Source of the DNA: Bacteroidota bacterium
Lineage (GTDB): Bacteria > Bacteroidota > Bacteroidia > Chitinophagales > Chitinophagaceae
DNA: 12,909 nt
Direction of reading: 5' to 3'
Assembly (NCBI GenBank): GCA_013414745.1
Contig: CP058707.1
Coordinates: 4,010,692-4,023,600 of the forward strand
In this document: positions 10,801 to 12,909 of the stretch, in pieces
How the letters are laid out: every line of letters begins with the position of its first letter
How positions within the stretch are numbered: the stretch's first letter is position 1
Made by a program: the position numbers and the translations under genes
The notes under the pieces: model-generated
The model's input: only the letters and a program-made list of their open reading frames with translations
What the model was told of the DNA's origin: nothing
Databases searched by the model: none

Positions 10801-12365
10801 AGTGTCACCTTGTATGACAATGCCGGCAATATGGTATCTACCACAACAACCGATGCCAACGGATTGTATCAGTTTACCGGCTTAACCCCGGCCACATATT
10901 CGGTTGGGTTCAGCAATCTGCCATCCGGTTATGAATTTACGAACAGTGATCAGGGCGGAGATGATACCCGGGATAGTGATGCAGATCCGGTGAGTGGTAC
11001 GACACCAACGGTGACCTTAATAGCCGGACAAAATTATCCTGATTTTGATGCGGGTATCTTTACGAATCTGGCCAGCTTAGGCAACTATGTATGGAACGAT
11101 CGGATCGGGATGGGATACAGGATGCGTTGGAGGAAGGAATACCGGGCATAACGGTGACTTTGTATGCCTCAGATGGTGTTACAGCGATCTCCAGTGCGGT
11201 AACCAATGCGAGTGGATATTACAGTTTTGTGAATCTGACACCGGATACCTATGTGGTAGGCTTTAGCAATATTCCTGAGAATGCGTTTTTAGTCCATCGA
11301 ATGTGGGCAGTGATGACGGACTGGATTCGGATGCGGATGCTATCACAGGCAGAACCGGAACAGTCACCTTATCAGCCGGAGAGTATAATCCAACCTTGGA
11401 TGCGGGCATTTATATTCCGCAAGGAGCTGGACTTGGCGACTATGTGTGGTTGGATTTAAACAATGATGGTCAGCAGGATGCTAATGAACCTGGAGTGCCT
11501 GGAGTTACCGCCATTTTGAATGATGGTGGGGGCAACCCGATCAAATCAACAATTACGGATGCGAGTGGGTATTATACCTTCCCGAATCTGGCTCCTGGAA
11601 TCTACAGTGTTACATTTACAACGCTACCTTACCAACGTTTGTTTGCGTTTCAGAATACAGGCAATGATGCGAGCGACAATGATGTGAGTAGTATTGTGAA
11701 TTTACCGAATGGGTATCCTCAAAGTGGTACCACCGGAAATTACACGCTGGCTGCGGGTGAATACAATCCAACCATAGATGCAGGTATCTCGAATGCGATT
11801 CCATTGGGTGTAAGTTCCATTTTGGCACAGGCTACTTTGCGTGAGCATCTATCTACAGTACGTTGGGTGACCCGGGATGAGAAAAATGTACATCATTTTG
11901 AAATTGAGCGCAGTACGGATGCCGCCACGTTTACCAAGGTAGCCACACATGTTGCAGTCGGAAATACACAAGGTGAGCAGGGGTATCAGATTGTGGATGA
12001 TGTGATAGACTTGATGGGTGAGACAATCATTTACTACCGTGTTAAAGTAGTGGATATCGATGGTCGCTCCATGTACTCCAATACAGTCAGTGTGCGTCCT
12101 GGAAGTAGTGAACAAATCAGTGCGTATCCATCACCATTTAGTAGCAGTGTACTGTTGGAATATTTGAGTGATACAGACAGTGAATTAGAGATCGTGATGA
12201 CAGACCTCTCGGGTCGCAAGGTGTATCAATCAAATCAAGAGGTGAAGGAAGGCATGAATCGTTTGACGCTTGAAGGATTAGGCGCTCTGGCGAATGGTAT
12301 CTAGTATCCGTGTGAAAGACTTCTATAGCAATGCGGAGTTTGTGCTAAGAGTTCAGAAACACTAA
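1356..12365 (+). CDS. Giant T9SS-secreted surface protein with Ig-like and SdrD B-like repeats (whole gene, frame restored)
   Basis: This is one gene split by 23 small indels. Restoring 28 bases and removing one gives 3,679 codons, an exact multiple of three, from ATG 1356 to TAA 12363-12365. Order in the restored protein: signal peptide 1-32; N-terminal beta domain about 33-150; SdrD B-like domain about 151-265; beta-propeller-like region about 270-740; SdrD B-like about 740-885; a diverged Ig/PKD-like unit about 886-965; 17 Ig-like repeats of 80 residues about 966-2325; another diverged unit to about 2390; nine SdrD B-like domains to about 3487; fibronectin-like domain about 3490-3590; T9SS type A sorting domain about 3596-3678. 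Each Ig-like repeat has two Cys; each SdrD B-like domain has a DxNxDGxxD-type loop expected to bind calcium. It should be exported by Sec then T9SS and act as a surface stalk or adhesin; the ligand is unknown. It is probably monocistronic, with a terminator at 12392-12423. A true pseudogene is possible but unlikely, because every frame break coincides with an indel. Confidence 0.85.
1778..2632 (+). CDS. Giant protein, segment 2: first SdrD B-like domain and start of the propeller-like region
   Basis: The true frame enters near 1816 and leaves at the G-run 2588-2591, where one G is missing; the ATG at 1778 is not a real start. The first part, [18 protein letters not shown] followed by [12 protein letters not shown] and DLNGAYAF, is a clear SdrD B-like domain with its acidic DNNADG loop. 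From about residue 270 of the whole protein it changes to segments such as [34 protein letters not shown] and [11 protein letters not shown], the pattern of beta-propeller blades that report a value per step. Confidence 0.7.
   Translation: MYSDAMQWYRSGGVIFNDNNADGQKQSGESVGVPGITVRAFDVNGNVYLATSDLNGAYAFSGANGNAIPTNAYPVRVEFTNFPNWAFSNSGPSNSTNSSSVQFLSSPSCSVNCGAVNPINYSQSNPKVISNIYTNNDPLVSGGSSGANMALISHDYTNNTDYNYTNLANASVVGSVWAKAWNKFKKKMFVSAFLKRHCGFGPLGIGGIYQVDMVNPNSPVVSNFIDVTTLGINLGQSTFPANNAGRGMNGDKWSPNTDHAAFAGVGKYGIGVWIYQMMGIPYFS
2533..3012 (+). CDS. Giant protein, segment 3: propeller-like blades
   Basis: The true frame enters at about 2592 and leaves at 2994-2995, where CCGG has lost a G (restored reading [11 protein letters not shown]). 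[19 protein letters not shown] with the following VYSIDLT is a typical propeller blade: a tight turn with Asp-Gly, then two strands. Later [18 protein letters not shown] and [11 protein letters not shown] are two more blade-like strand pairs. In relatives this region lies between the first two SdrD B-like domains. Whether it binds a ligand cannot be told from the sequence. Confidence 0.65.
   Translation: MEPQYRSCSLCRSREIRHRGMDLSDDGNTLFFVNLFDKKVYSIDLTNYFASGTLPTSANVNTINISDPGCSNGSFRPFALKIREGKMYIGMVCDASSGTTSSLVAYVKSYDLTTQVWSDVFDFPLTYPKGYPDQADGTRTGWYVWSDDPAVVNPEIIRP
3012..3164 (+). CDS. Giant protein, short segment 4 of the propeller-like region
   Basis: About 43 codons, from 2996 to near 3125, carry the true frame here: [20 protein letters not shown] and then [10 protein letters not shown]. 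The phrase [18 protein letters not shown] is the usual central blade in this protein type. Another base is missing between about 3110 and 3145, most simply in TTTTGGAATGG (restored DFGNGSSW); the frame then becomes [20 protein letters not shown]. The TAG at 3162-3164 is out of frame and false. Confidence 0.6.
   Translation: MHPVPVLSDIEFDMDGTMVLALMDRTCHQYGTQNSDFGMEVPGKYPVFGL
3212..3685 (+). CDS. Giant protein, segment 5: end of propeller-like region and second SdrD B-like domain
   Basis: The true frame runs from about 3122 to the A-run 3655-3658, where one A is missing (restored [16 protein letters not shown]). The ATG at 3212 is internal. [15 protein letters not shown] and [20 protein letters not shown] close the propeller-like region, followed by [12 protein letters not shown]. 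At 3569 [18 protein letters not shown] starts the second SdrD B-like domain, with a full EF-hand-like loop [12 protein letters not shown]. Confidence 0.7.
   Translation: MLENAAKAGPAVGYSTNNNQGPGFGEFYNDDINGGVYYHTEMGTGGLTLRPGSGEVMAGMVDPSYYLGGPLWANGVRRMSNSNGQSTGAMAYYSDSGISLFGKANGMGDMELVSDNVVYLELGNYAWNDVNNNGIQDPNESGVNGVVLKSITLLRGL
3748..5292 (+). CDS. Giant protein, segment 6: rest of SdrD B-like domain 2 and Ig-like repeats 1-4
   Basis: The true frame runs from 3659 to 5208; ATG 3748 is internal. It finishes the second SdrD B-like domain (ending HTIDLGIRA near 4014). A diverged Ig/PKD-like unit follows ([25 protein letters not shown]), then repeats 1-4 start at 4249, 4489, 4729 and 4969. Repeat 1 is the least like the others ([26 protein letters not shown]). 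The frame breaks where CTATAG has become CTAG at 5207-5210; after this the codons ([13 protein letters not shown]) are false. Confidence 0.75.
   Translation: MLPNTTYNILVGEGQFNAGNQSLNIGGTLYNFSPSNTGQGPDPDLNDNDFSPSTLSSALGAQPAGLPMFTITTGNAGYVNHTIDLGIRACVVDAGNNLSLSCNNPSGQIGTPGISGYTYSWLPTAGLSDPSIAQPIASPSVTTTYTLTVNGLCTDQVTVTVNGVFPTADAGIDKTLDCLTTFTTIGTSAIGGNTYSWSPATGLSATNIAQPTSSPTTTTTYTVTVTGSNGCTATDVVTVNVNTTPPTVDAGMDKNLDCTTTSTTIGTTAIVGNTYSWSPSTGLNATNIAEPTASPTSTTTYTVTVTGSNGCTATDVVTVNVNITPPTVDAGMDKDLDCTTTSTTIGTTAIGGNSYSWSPSTGLSADNIAEPTASPSTTTSYTVTVTGSNGCTATDVVTVNVNTTPPTIDAGMDKDLDCTTTSTTIGTTAIGGNTYSWSPSSGLNATNIAQPTASPTTTTTYTVTVTGSNGCTATDVVTVNVNTTPPTRCRHGQKPGLYHDFHHDRNYNDSWQYL
4021..4248 (+). repeat. Diverged Ig/PKD-like unit before the array
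   Basis: This 76-residue unit has the same skeleton as the array repeats ([38 protein letters not shown]) but only moderate identity to them. It resembles the common Bacteroidota Ig-like unit ending TTTYTVTVT, so the array probably grew from such a unit. Confidence 0.7.
5219..6349 (+). CDS. Giant protein, segment 7: Ig-like repeats 5-9
   Basis: The true frame runs from 5209 to about 6323. Five repeats start at about 5209, 5447, 5687, 5927 and 6167. They are nearly identical in protein, with small choices such as IVGN or IGGN and SPTSTTTYT or SPSTTTSYT. Near 6323-6326 two bases are missing compared with other copies (ACAACACACC for ACAACCTACACC), so the tail THRNRYRK is out of frame. Confidence 0.75.
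   Translation: MDKNLDCTTTSTTIGTTTIVGNTYSWSPSTGLNATNIAEPTASPTSTTTYTVTVTGSNGCTATDVVTVNVNTTPPTVDAGMDKDLDCTTTSTTIGTTAIVGNSYSWSPSTGLNATNIAEPTASPTSTTTYTVTVTGSNGCTATDVVTVNVNTTLPTVDAGMDKNLDCNTTSTTIGTTAIVGNTYSWSPSTGLNATNIAEPTASPTSTTTYTVTVTGSNGCTATDVVTVNVNTTPPTIDAGLDKNLDCTTTSTTIGTTAIGGNSYSWSPSSGLNATNIAEPTASPSTTTSYTVTVTGSNGCTATDVVTVNVNTTAPTVDAGMDKNLDCTTTSTTIGTTAIVGNTYSWSPSTGLNATNIAEPTASPTSTTTHRNRYRK
6288..7418 (+). CDS. Giant protein, segment 8: Ig-like repeats 9 (end) to 13
   Basis: The true frame runs from about 6327 to about 7355. It holds the end of repeat 9 and repeats 10-13 (starts 6405, 6645, 6885, 7125). Repeats 10 and 11 are identical in DNA over 262 bases. Repeat 13 has Arg in place of Ser in the otherwise constant YSWSPSTGL motif (YRWSPSTGL). 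A missing base in GACACTCCAAC at 7351-7361 ends the frame; the residues [12 protein letters not shown] are false. Confidence 0.75.
   Translation: MPSQRHHQQARQHTVTVTGSNGCTATDVVTVNVNTTPPTIDAGMDKDLDCTTTSTTIGTTAIGGNTYSWSPSTGLNASNIAEPTASPTSTTTYTVTVTGSNGCTATDVVTVNVNTTPPTVDAGMDKDLDCTTTSTTIGTTAIGGNTYSWSPSTGLNASNIAEPTASPTSTTTYTVTVTGSNGCTATDVVTVNVNTTPPTVDAGMDKDLDCTTTSTTIGTSAIGGNAYSWSPSTGLNATNIAEPTASPTSTTTYTVTVTGSNGCTATDVVTVNVNTTPPTVDAGLDKDLDCTTTSTTIGTSAIGGNAYRWSPSTGLNATNIAEPTASPTSTTTYTVTVTGSNGCTATDVVTVNVNTTLQQWMPVWTKTWIVPRLQLR
6406..6907 (+). repeat. Perfect duplicate within the array
   Basis: Bases 6406-6667 and 6646-6907 are identical over 262 bases, more than one full unit, whereas other neighbouring units differ at many third codon positions. 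This is either a very recent unit duplication, a gene-conversion tract, or an assembly artefact. Confidence 0.85.
7154..7813 (+). CDS. Giant protein, segment 9: Ig-like repeat 14
   Basis: Only about 7359-7595 is in the true frame: [20 protein letters not shown] through VTVNVNTT, one repeat. The residues before and after come from the other frames of neighbouring repeats. Both limits are the same lesion, a base missing in GACACTCC, at 7351-7361 and again at 7591-7600. The linker SPGTTTSYT occurs only here. Confidence 0.65.
   Translation: MYHNFNYDRNIRDWWQCLSLVSINRSQCNEYCRANGITYKHDHLHSNSYRKQWVYSHGCRDSQRQYDTPTVDAGMDKNLDCTTTSTTIGTTAIVGNTYSWSPSTGLNATNIAEPTASPGTTTSYTVTVTGSNGCTATDVVTVNVNTTLQQWMPVWTKTWIVPQHPPRLEQLQLVAIPIAGLHQQVSMQRILPNQRHPHQARPLIQSPLPEAMGVLRRMS
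7552..7926 (+). CDS. Giant protein, segment 10: Ig-like repeat 15 and first part of 16
   Basis: The true frame runs from about 7598 to 7924. It covers repeat 15 (start 7603, linker SPSSSTTYT) and the first 27 residues of repeat 16 (start 7843). It ends with a false TAG at 7924-7926, created where CTATAG has become CTAG inside the constant codons for TYSW. Confidence 0.65.
   Translation: MYSHGCRDSQRQYDTPTVDAGMDKNLDCTTTSTTIGTTAIGGNTYSWSPSTGLNATNIAEPTASPSSSTTYTVTVTGSNGCTATDVVTVNVNTTPPTVDAGMDKDLDCTTTSTTIGTTAIGGNT
7910..8164 (+). CDS. Giant protein, segment 11: Ig-like repeat 16 (rest) and first part of 17
   Basis: The true frame runs from about 7925 to 8161; ATG 7910 is out-of-frame sequence of the repeat. 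It carries the rest of repeat 16 and the first third of repeat 17 (start 8081). The false stop is again a CTATAG shortened to CTAG, at 8161-8164, at exactly the same place within the repeat as the one at 7923. Confidence 0.65.
   Translation: MVAIPSWSPSTGLNATNIAEPTASPSSTTTYTVTVTGSNGCTATDVVTVNVNTTPPTIDAGMDKDLDCTTTSTTIGTTAIVGNT
8148..8711 (+). CDS. Giant protein, segment 12: end of Ig-like array and start of SdrD B-like domain 3
   Basis: The true frame runs from about 8163 to 8690. It carries most of repeat 17 ([20 protein letters not shown], the most altered linker of the array). A shorter diverged unit of about 64 residues follows ([31 protein letters not shown]), closing the Ig-like array. 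[20 protein letters not shown] then opens the third SdrD B-like domain. A missing C near 8690-8691 ends the frame; restored it reads [19 protein letters not shown]. Confidence 0.7.
   Translation: MLAIPSWSPSTGLNADNIAEPTTSPNTTTSYTVTVTGSNGCTATDVVTVNVNTTPPTPVITGNLIVCNNGTTTLDASGGVSYVWTPGASSSSSIVVGPGSYTVTATASNGCTATSVATVESVEGSVGNYVWYDSNGNGVFDESSSAGINNITVELWKESSPGSGIYALDRTTSTANNGLGDQAITNL
8319..8510 (+). repeat. Diverged Ig/PKD-like unit after the array
   Basis: This 64-residue unit ([48 protein letters not shown]) keeps both Cys and the SNGCTAT motif but is shorter. It links the Ig-like array to the SdrD B-like domains. Confidence 0.7.
8839..9081 (+). CDS. Giant protein, segment 13: SdrD B-like domains 3 (end) and 4 (first half)
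   Basis: Between 8691 and 8826 the true frame (about 45 codons, no start) reads [20 protein letters not shown] and so on. A G is missing near 8826 (restored [14 protein letters not shown]), after which this segment is correct to the T-run 9069-9072. It ends domain 3 with [11 protein letters not shown] and begins domain 4 with [19 protein letters not shown], a very acidic EF-hand-like loop. The frame then needs one T (restored [16 protein letters not shown]). Confidence 0.65.
   Translation: MFAIDVNGTGIAKDNPTIDAGYYKPAQLGDYVWHDVDRDGIQDGNEVGVAGVTVTLYNSTNNTVVGATVTDAYGYYHFRR
9212..9889 (+). CDS. Giant protein, segment 14: SdrD B-like domains 4 (end), 5 and 6
   Basis: The true frame enters at the G-run 9145-9148, where one G is missing (restored [14 protein letters not shown]). 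It includes domain 5 ([16 protein letters not shown]) and domain 6 ([16 protein letters not shown]). The open frame hides a double lesion: a G is missing at 9501-9503 and two bases near 9538-9545. Together they keep the frame, but about 12 residues ([13 protein letters not shown]) are wrong; corrected, they read [12 protein letters not shown] like the sister domains. The segment ends at a false TGA at 9887. Confidence 0.7.
   Translation: MAGDSNMTVDAGIYVPSPQIACLGDRVWLDANQNGIQDALEVGVAGVTVTLLNGSGQSIATTITNANGIYNFCNLVPGTYSVIFSRPIGYLLTSNDREEMMNRIVMPMLTGQSSTVTLVAGDNNLSLDAGLYPQLPTNAGLGNYVWNDVNYNGVQDINETGVAGVTVTLYAADGTTVLNTTTTDELGYYIFNNLTPSTYVVGFSNLPSGFVFTTTDRGGNDATDK
9886..10068 (+). CDS. Giant protein, segment 15: end of SdrD B-like domain 6
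   Basis: The true frame runs from about 9886 to 10010. It reads [20 protein letters not shown] then SIDAGIHNA, the last strand pair of domain 6, and GALGNYV of domain 7. One base is missing near 9881-9886 on the left, and one G at 10010 on the right (restored [14 protein letters not shown]). Confidence 0.6.
   Translation: MMDSGTGLTAQIVLSAGEFDMSIDAGIHNASLPIGALGNYVCTIGIRMGCRMPPRMGYRV
10008..10235 (+). CDS. Giant protein, segment 16: SdrD B-like domain 7 core
   Basis: The true frame runs from about 10010 to 10224. It is the core of domain 7: [55 protein letters not shown]. The run GGG at 10224-10226 has one G too many (GAGGGTGGC against the expected GAGGTGGC), the only insertion among the lesions of this gene. 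Losing two bases would give the same frame. Confidence 0.65.
   Translation: MYDWNKNGVQDATENGVPGVTVTLYASDGSTVLNTTVTNLSGNYLFDNLAAGTYIVGFSNIPAGYAFTPADRGWQ
10129..11151 (+). CDS. Giant protein, segment 17: SdrD B-like domains 7 (end), 8, 9 and 10 (start)
   Basis: The true frame runs from about 10227 to 11100; the first 33 residues after ATG 10129 are false. It holds the end of domain 7 ([11 protein letters not shown]), domain 8 ([20 protein letters not shown]) and domain 9 ([20 protein letters not shown]), each ending in LSLDAGIY or PDFDAGIF. Domain 10 begins at about 11071. Near 11100-11103 one base of the codon after WND is missing, so [16 protein letters not shown] is false. Confidence 0.7.
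   Translation: METTCLIIWLQVPISWALVIFRQGMRLHRQIEGGNDATDNDPDLITYKTPATVLGTGEVNLTLDAGIIENAGRNNLGSLGDRVWYDDNQNGIQDVGENGVVGVTVSLYQADGITLINAKTTDALGNYIFTGLPAGSYVVGFSNIPGGYTFTTANQGSDDELDADADAGSSGKTGIVNLALGEENLSLDAGIYAAPGLASLGNYVWNDVNQDGLQDSGEPGVPGVSVTLYDNAGNMVSTTTTDANGLYQFTGLTPATYSVGFSNLPSGYEFTNSDQGGDDTRDSDADPVSGTTPTVTLIAGQNYPDFDAGIFTNLASLGNYVWNDRIGMGYRMRWRKEYRA
11091..11459 (+). CDS. Giant protein, segment 18: SdrD B-like domain 10 core
   Basis: The true frame runs from about 11103 to 11289: [56 protein letters not shown] is missing from the run at 11286-11290 (restored [20 protein letters not shown]), so the last 57 residues of this open frame are out of frame. Confidence 0.65.
   Translation: MERSDRDGIQDALEEGIPGITVTLYASDGVTAISSAVTNASGYYSFVNLTPDTYVVGFSNIPENAFLVHRMWAVMTDWIRMRMLSQAEPEQSPYQPESIIQPWMRAFIFRKELDLATMCGWI
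11303..12304 (+). CDS. Giant protein, segment 19: SdrD B-like domains 10 (end) and 11, fibronectin-like domain and most of the sorting domain
   Basis: The true frame runs from about 11291 to 12302. It finishes domain 10 ([10 protein letters not shown]), carries domain 11 ([20 protein letters not shown], ending TIDAGIS), a fibronectin-like domain and the first 61 or so residues of the T9SS sorting domain. The TAG at 12302-12304 is false: CTATAG has again become CTAG. With TA restored, the frame continues as [20 protein letters not shown] and stops at 12363. Confidence 0.75.
   Translation: MGSDDGLDSDADAITGRTGTVTLSAGEYNPTLDAGIYIPQGAGLGDYVWLDLNNDGQQDANEPGVPGVTAILNDGGGNPIKSTITDASGYYTFPNLAPGIYSVTFTTLPYQRLFAFQNTGNDASDNDVSSIVNLPNGYPQSGTTGNYTLAAGEYNPTIDAGISNAIPLGVSSILAQATLREHLSTVRWVTRDEKNVHHFEIERSTDAATFTKVATHVAVGNTQGEQGYQIVDDVIDLMGETIIYYRVKVVDIDGRSMYSNTVSVRPGSSEQISAYPSPFSSSVLLEYLSDTDSELEIVMTDLSGRKVYQSNQEVKEGMNRLTLEGLGALANGI
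11810..12106 (+). other. Fibronectin-like domain before the sorting signal
   Basis: About 99 residues containing [20 protein letters not shown] then [24 protein letters not shown] and MYSNTVSVR. The pattern W-x-T, HFEIERS, YYRVKxVDxDG, YSNxVSV is the fibronectin/Ig-like domain that very often stands before the T9SS sorting domain in Bacteroidota proteins. It probably acts as a spacer near the cell surface. Confidence 0.75.
12116..12365 (+). other. T9SS type A C-terminal sorting domain
   Basis: With TA restored at 12301-12304 the last 83 residues read [53 protein letters not shown] and FVLRVQKH. The YPsPF motif, the DLSGRKV strand, the GxN...L..LxxGIY motif and the basic C-terminus are the hallmarks of the type A sorting domain. 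It directs the protein through the T9SS, where it is normally removed and replaced by an anchor at the cell surface. Confidence 0.92.
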
Positions 12366-12391
12366 TTAAAACCAATACTCCCCCAAATACC

Positions 12392-12423
12392 AAAGGCCAT
12401 CCTCAATACAGGGTGGCTTTTTG
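12392..12423 (+). terminator. Rho-independent terminator of the giant gene
   Basis: GCCATCCT at 12396-12403 pairs with AGGGTGGC at 12410-12417 (8 pairs, one of them G-U) around the loop CAATAC, and TTTTT follows at 12418-12422. A preceding AAAG can extend the stem into the T-run. It lies 30 bases after the stop codon. Confidence 0.85.
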
Positions 12424-12482
12424 ATTATCACCTAAGGATCCGTTGACCCGTTTGATATTTCGACACCGTTGCAAAAGTCATT

Positions 12483-12533
12483 TGGCTAAAAATTCAACGT
12501 CACGCAGAAATGTGAACCCAAATAGCTTAGCCA
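12483..12533. repeat. Inverted repeat TGGCTAA / TTAGCCA
   Basis: TGGCTAA at 12483-12489 and TTAGCCA at 12527-12533 are perfect 7-base reverse complements with a 37-base loop, ending 16 bases before the -33 element of the helicase promoter. It could be an operator half-site pair; chance cannot be excluded. Nothing else is recognised between the terminator and the promoter. Confidence 0.3.
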
Positions 12534-12548
12534 TTAATTGTTGATAGT

Positions 12549-12579
12549 TTTGGAATGGTCTCATTTCGGTATAAGTTTG
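12549..12579 (+). promoter_or_regulatory. Bacteroidota-type promoter (TTTG, 19 bases, TAAGTTTG)
   Basis: TTTG at 12549-12552 and TAAGTTTG at 12572-12579 match the -33 and -7 elements of the primary Bacteroidota sigma factor (TTTG and TAnnTTTG), with 19 bases between them. Transcription should start about 4-8 bases after the last G, that is at or next to the ATG at 12584. Confidence 0.7.
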
Positions 12580-12583
12580 CAAT

Positions 12584-12909
12584 ATGAGCAACAGGCCGGA
12601 ACGACTTACAGCACTGCTTAAGGCGATTGATAGTGAGGAAAAGGAGGAACAGCATCGATACAGAATTCAGGATAGTCAATCGTTAAAATCTTTACGACAG
12701 TCCGGTTTTATTCTGCAACCCATTCAGGTAACCCGTAAATATTTCGGATTTGCGGATTACCCCGAATTTGAATTTCGATTATTGCATCCTGCGGATACAG
12801 GACAATTCCGGGATAGTACGCCTATTGAAATATTTTACCAGAACGAGGAACCCATTAAAGCTGTCCTTTTGTCTTTGCAAGGCCAGCGTGGAGAGGTTCG
12901 ACTCTATGC
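12584..12909 (+). CDS. SF1-type AAA-domain helicase (N-terminal part only)
   Basis: An open frame of 108 codons runs off the right edge. The start is well fixed: TAA lies in frame at 12572-12574 just upstream and no other Met occurs in the visible part. The protein begins MSNRPERLTALLKAIDSEEK with a charged helix (EEKEEQHRYRIQDSQSLKSL), then beta strands (GFILQPIQVTRKYFGFADYP, PADTGQFRDSTPIEIFYQNE, VLLSLQGQRGEVRLY). This resembles, from memory, the N-terminal stalk and beta-barrel of the UPF1/IGHMBP2-like AAA helicases of Bacteroidota; the ATP-binding motifs would lie beyond the window. Its role is probably in nucleic-acid metabolism. It has its own promoter and appears unrelated to the giant gene. 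Confidence 0.55.
   Translation, partial: MSNRPERLTALLKAIDSEEKEEQHRYRIQDSQSLKSLRQSGFILQPIQVTRKYFGFADYPEFEFRLLHPADTGQFRDSTPIEIFYQNEEPIKAVLLSLQGQRGEVRLY

Larger units (their letters stand above)
8517..11797 (+). repeat. Nine consecutive SdrD B-like domains
   Basis: Domains start near 8517, 8917, 9275, 9630, 9988, 10360, 10720, 11071 and 11430, each about 115-130 residues. The recurring order is LGNYVWND, an EF-hand-like loop ([12 protein letters not shown] type), [21 protein letters not shown], a [10 protein letters not shown] strand, a DSDAD acidic cluster and LDAGIY. In staphylococcal Sdr proteins the B repeats bind calcium tightly and stiffen the stalk; the same role is inferred here. Unlike the Ig-like array, these units differ considerably from one another, so they are older. 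Confidence 0.9.

Noticed and set aside
8728..12219. Open frames on the - strand at 8728-8919, 9066-9266, 9908-10123, 11616-11828, 11849-12115 and 12034-12219
   Set aside because: They lie fully opposite well-supported SdrD B-like, fibronectin-like and sorting domains and show no domain of their own.
1811..12304. Programmed ribosomal frameshifting or phase variation at homopolymers
   Set aside because: There are 23 sites, most in short runs or non-homopolymer motifs, and nearly all would have to shift at once to make the protein. The DinB gene has the same damage. Data error fits far better.
1356..12365. True pseudogene in decay
   Set aside because: In the restored frame there are no nonsense changes, and the signal peptide, sorting domain, Cys pairs and calcium loops are all kept; decay would also have brought substitutions.
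1..12909. Mobile element, toxin-antitoxin, defence system, tRNA or rRNA genes
   Set aside because: I saw no transposase, terminal repeats, integrase, nuclease or defence domain, and no tRNA- or rRNA-like sequence in the window.

Overview
The window comes from a member of the phylum Bacteroidota, most likely a gliding, type IX secretion (T9SS) bearing lineage of the Saprospiria/Chitinophagia kind. Three things support this: the C-terminus of a SprA-like T9SS translocon protein at the left edge, a T9SS type A C-terminal sorting domain on the large central protein, and a Bacteroidota-type promoter (TTTG, 19 bases, TAnnTTTG) before the last gene. All recognised genes are on the + strand.

Layout: 1-162 is the end of sprA. 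173-712 is a DinB-family gene whose frame is broken three times by single-base losses. 713-1355 is non-coding and AT-rich; a 9-base inverted repeat ends exactly at the next start codon. 1356-12365 is one giant secreted surface protein of about 3,678 residues once its frame is restored. A rho-independent terminator follows at 12392-12423, then a short promoter region, and the start of an SF1-type AAA helicase gene at 12584 that runs off the window.

The giant gene reads in order: signal peptide; N-terminal beta domain; first SdrD B-like domain; a beta-propeller-like region; second SdrD B-like domain; 17 Ig/PKD-like repeats of exactly 80 residues (240 bases), flanked by two diverged units; nine more SdrD B-like domains with EF-hand-like calcium loops; a fibronectin-like domain; and the T9SS sorting domain. 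This is the plan of a long calcium-stiffened stalk or adhesin, exported by the T9SS and anchored to the cell surface.

As given, the gene is cut into about 20 pieces by 23 small indels, nearly all deletions, mostly in homopolymers or at the palindrome CTATAG (read as CTAG four times). The net change is 27 bases, so one continuous frame is restored exactly, with no in-frame stop left over. I read this mainly as uncorrected long-read error rather than decay. I found no convincing sign of a new defence, mobile or regulatory system. The points most worth a second look are the restored giant protein, the motif-specific deletions, the homogenised repeat array, the hairpin at its start codon and the leaderless helicase promoter.
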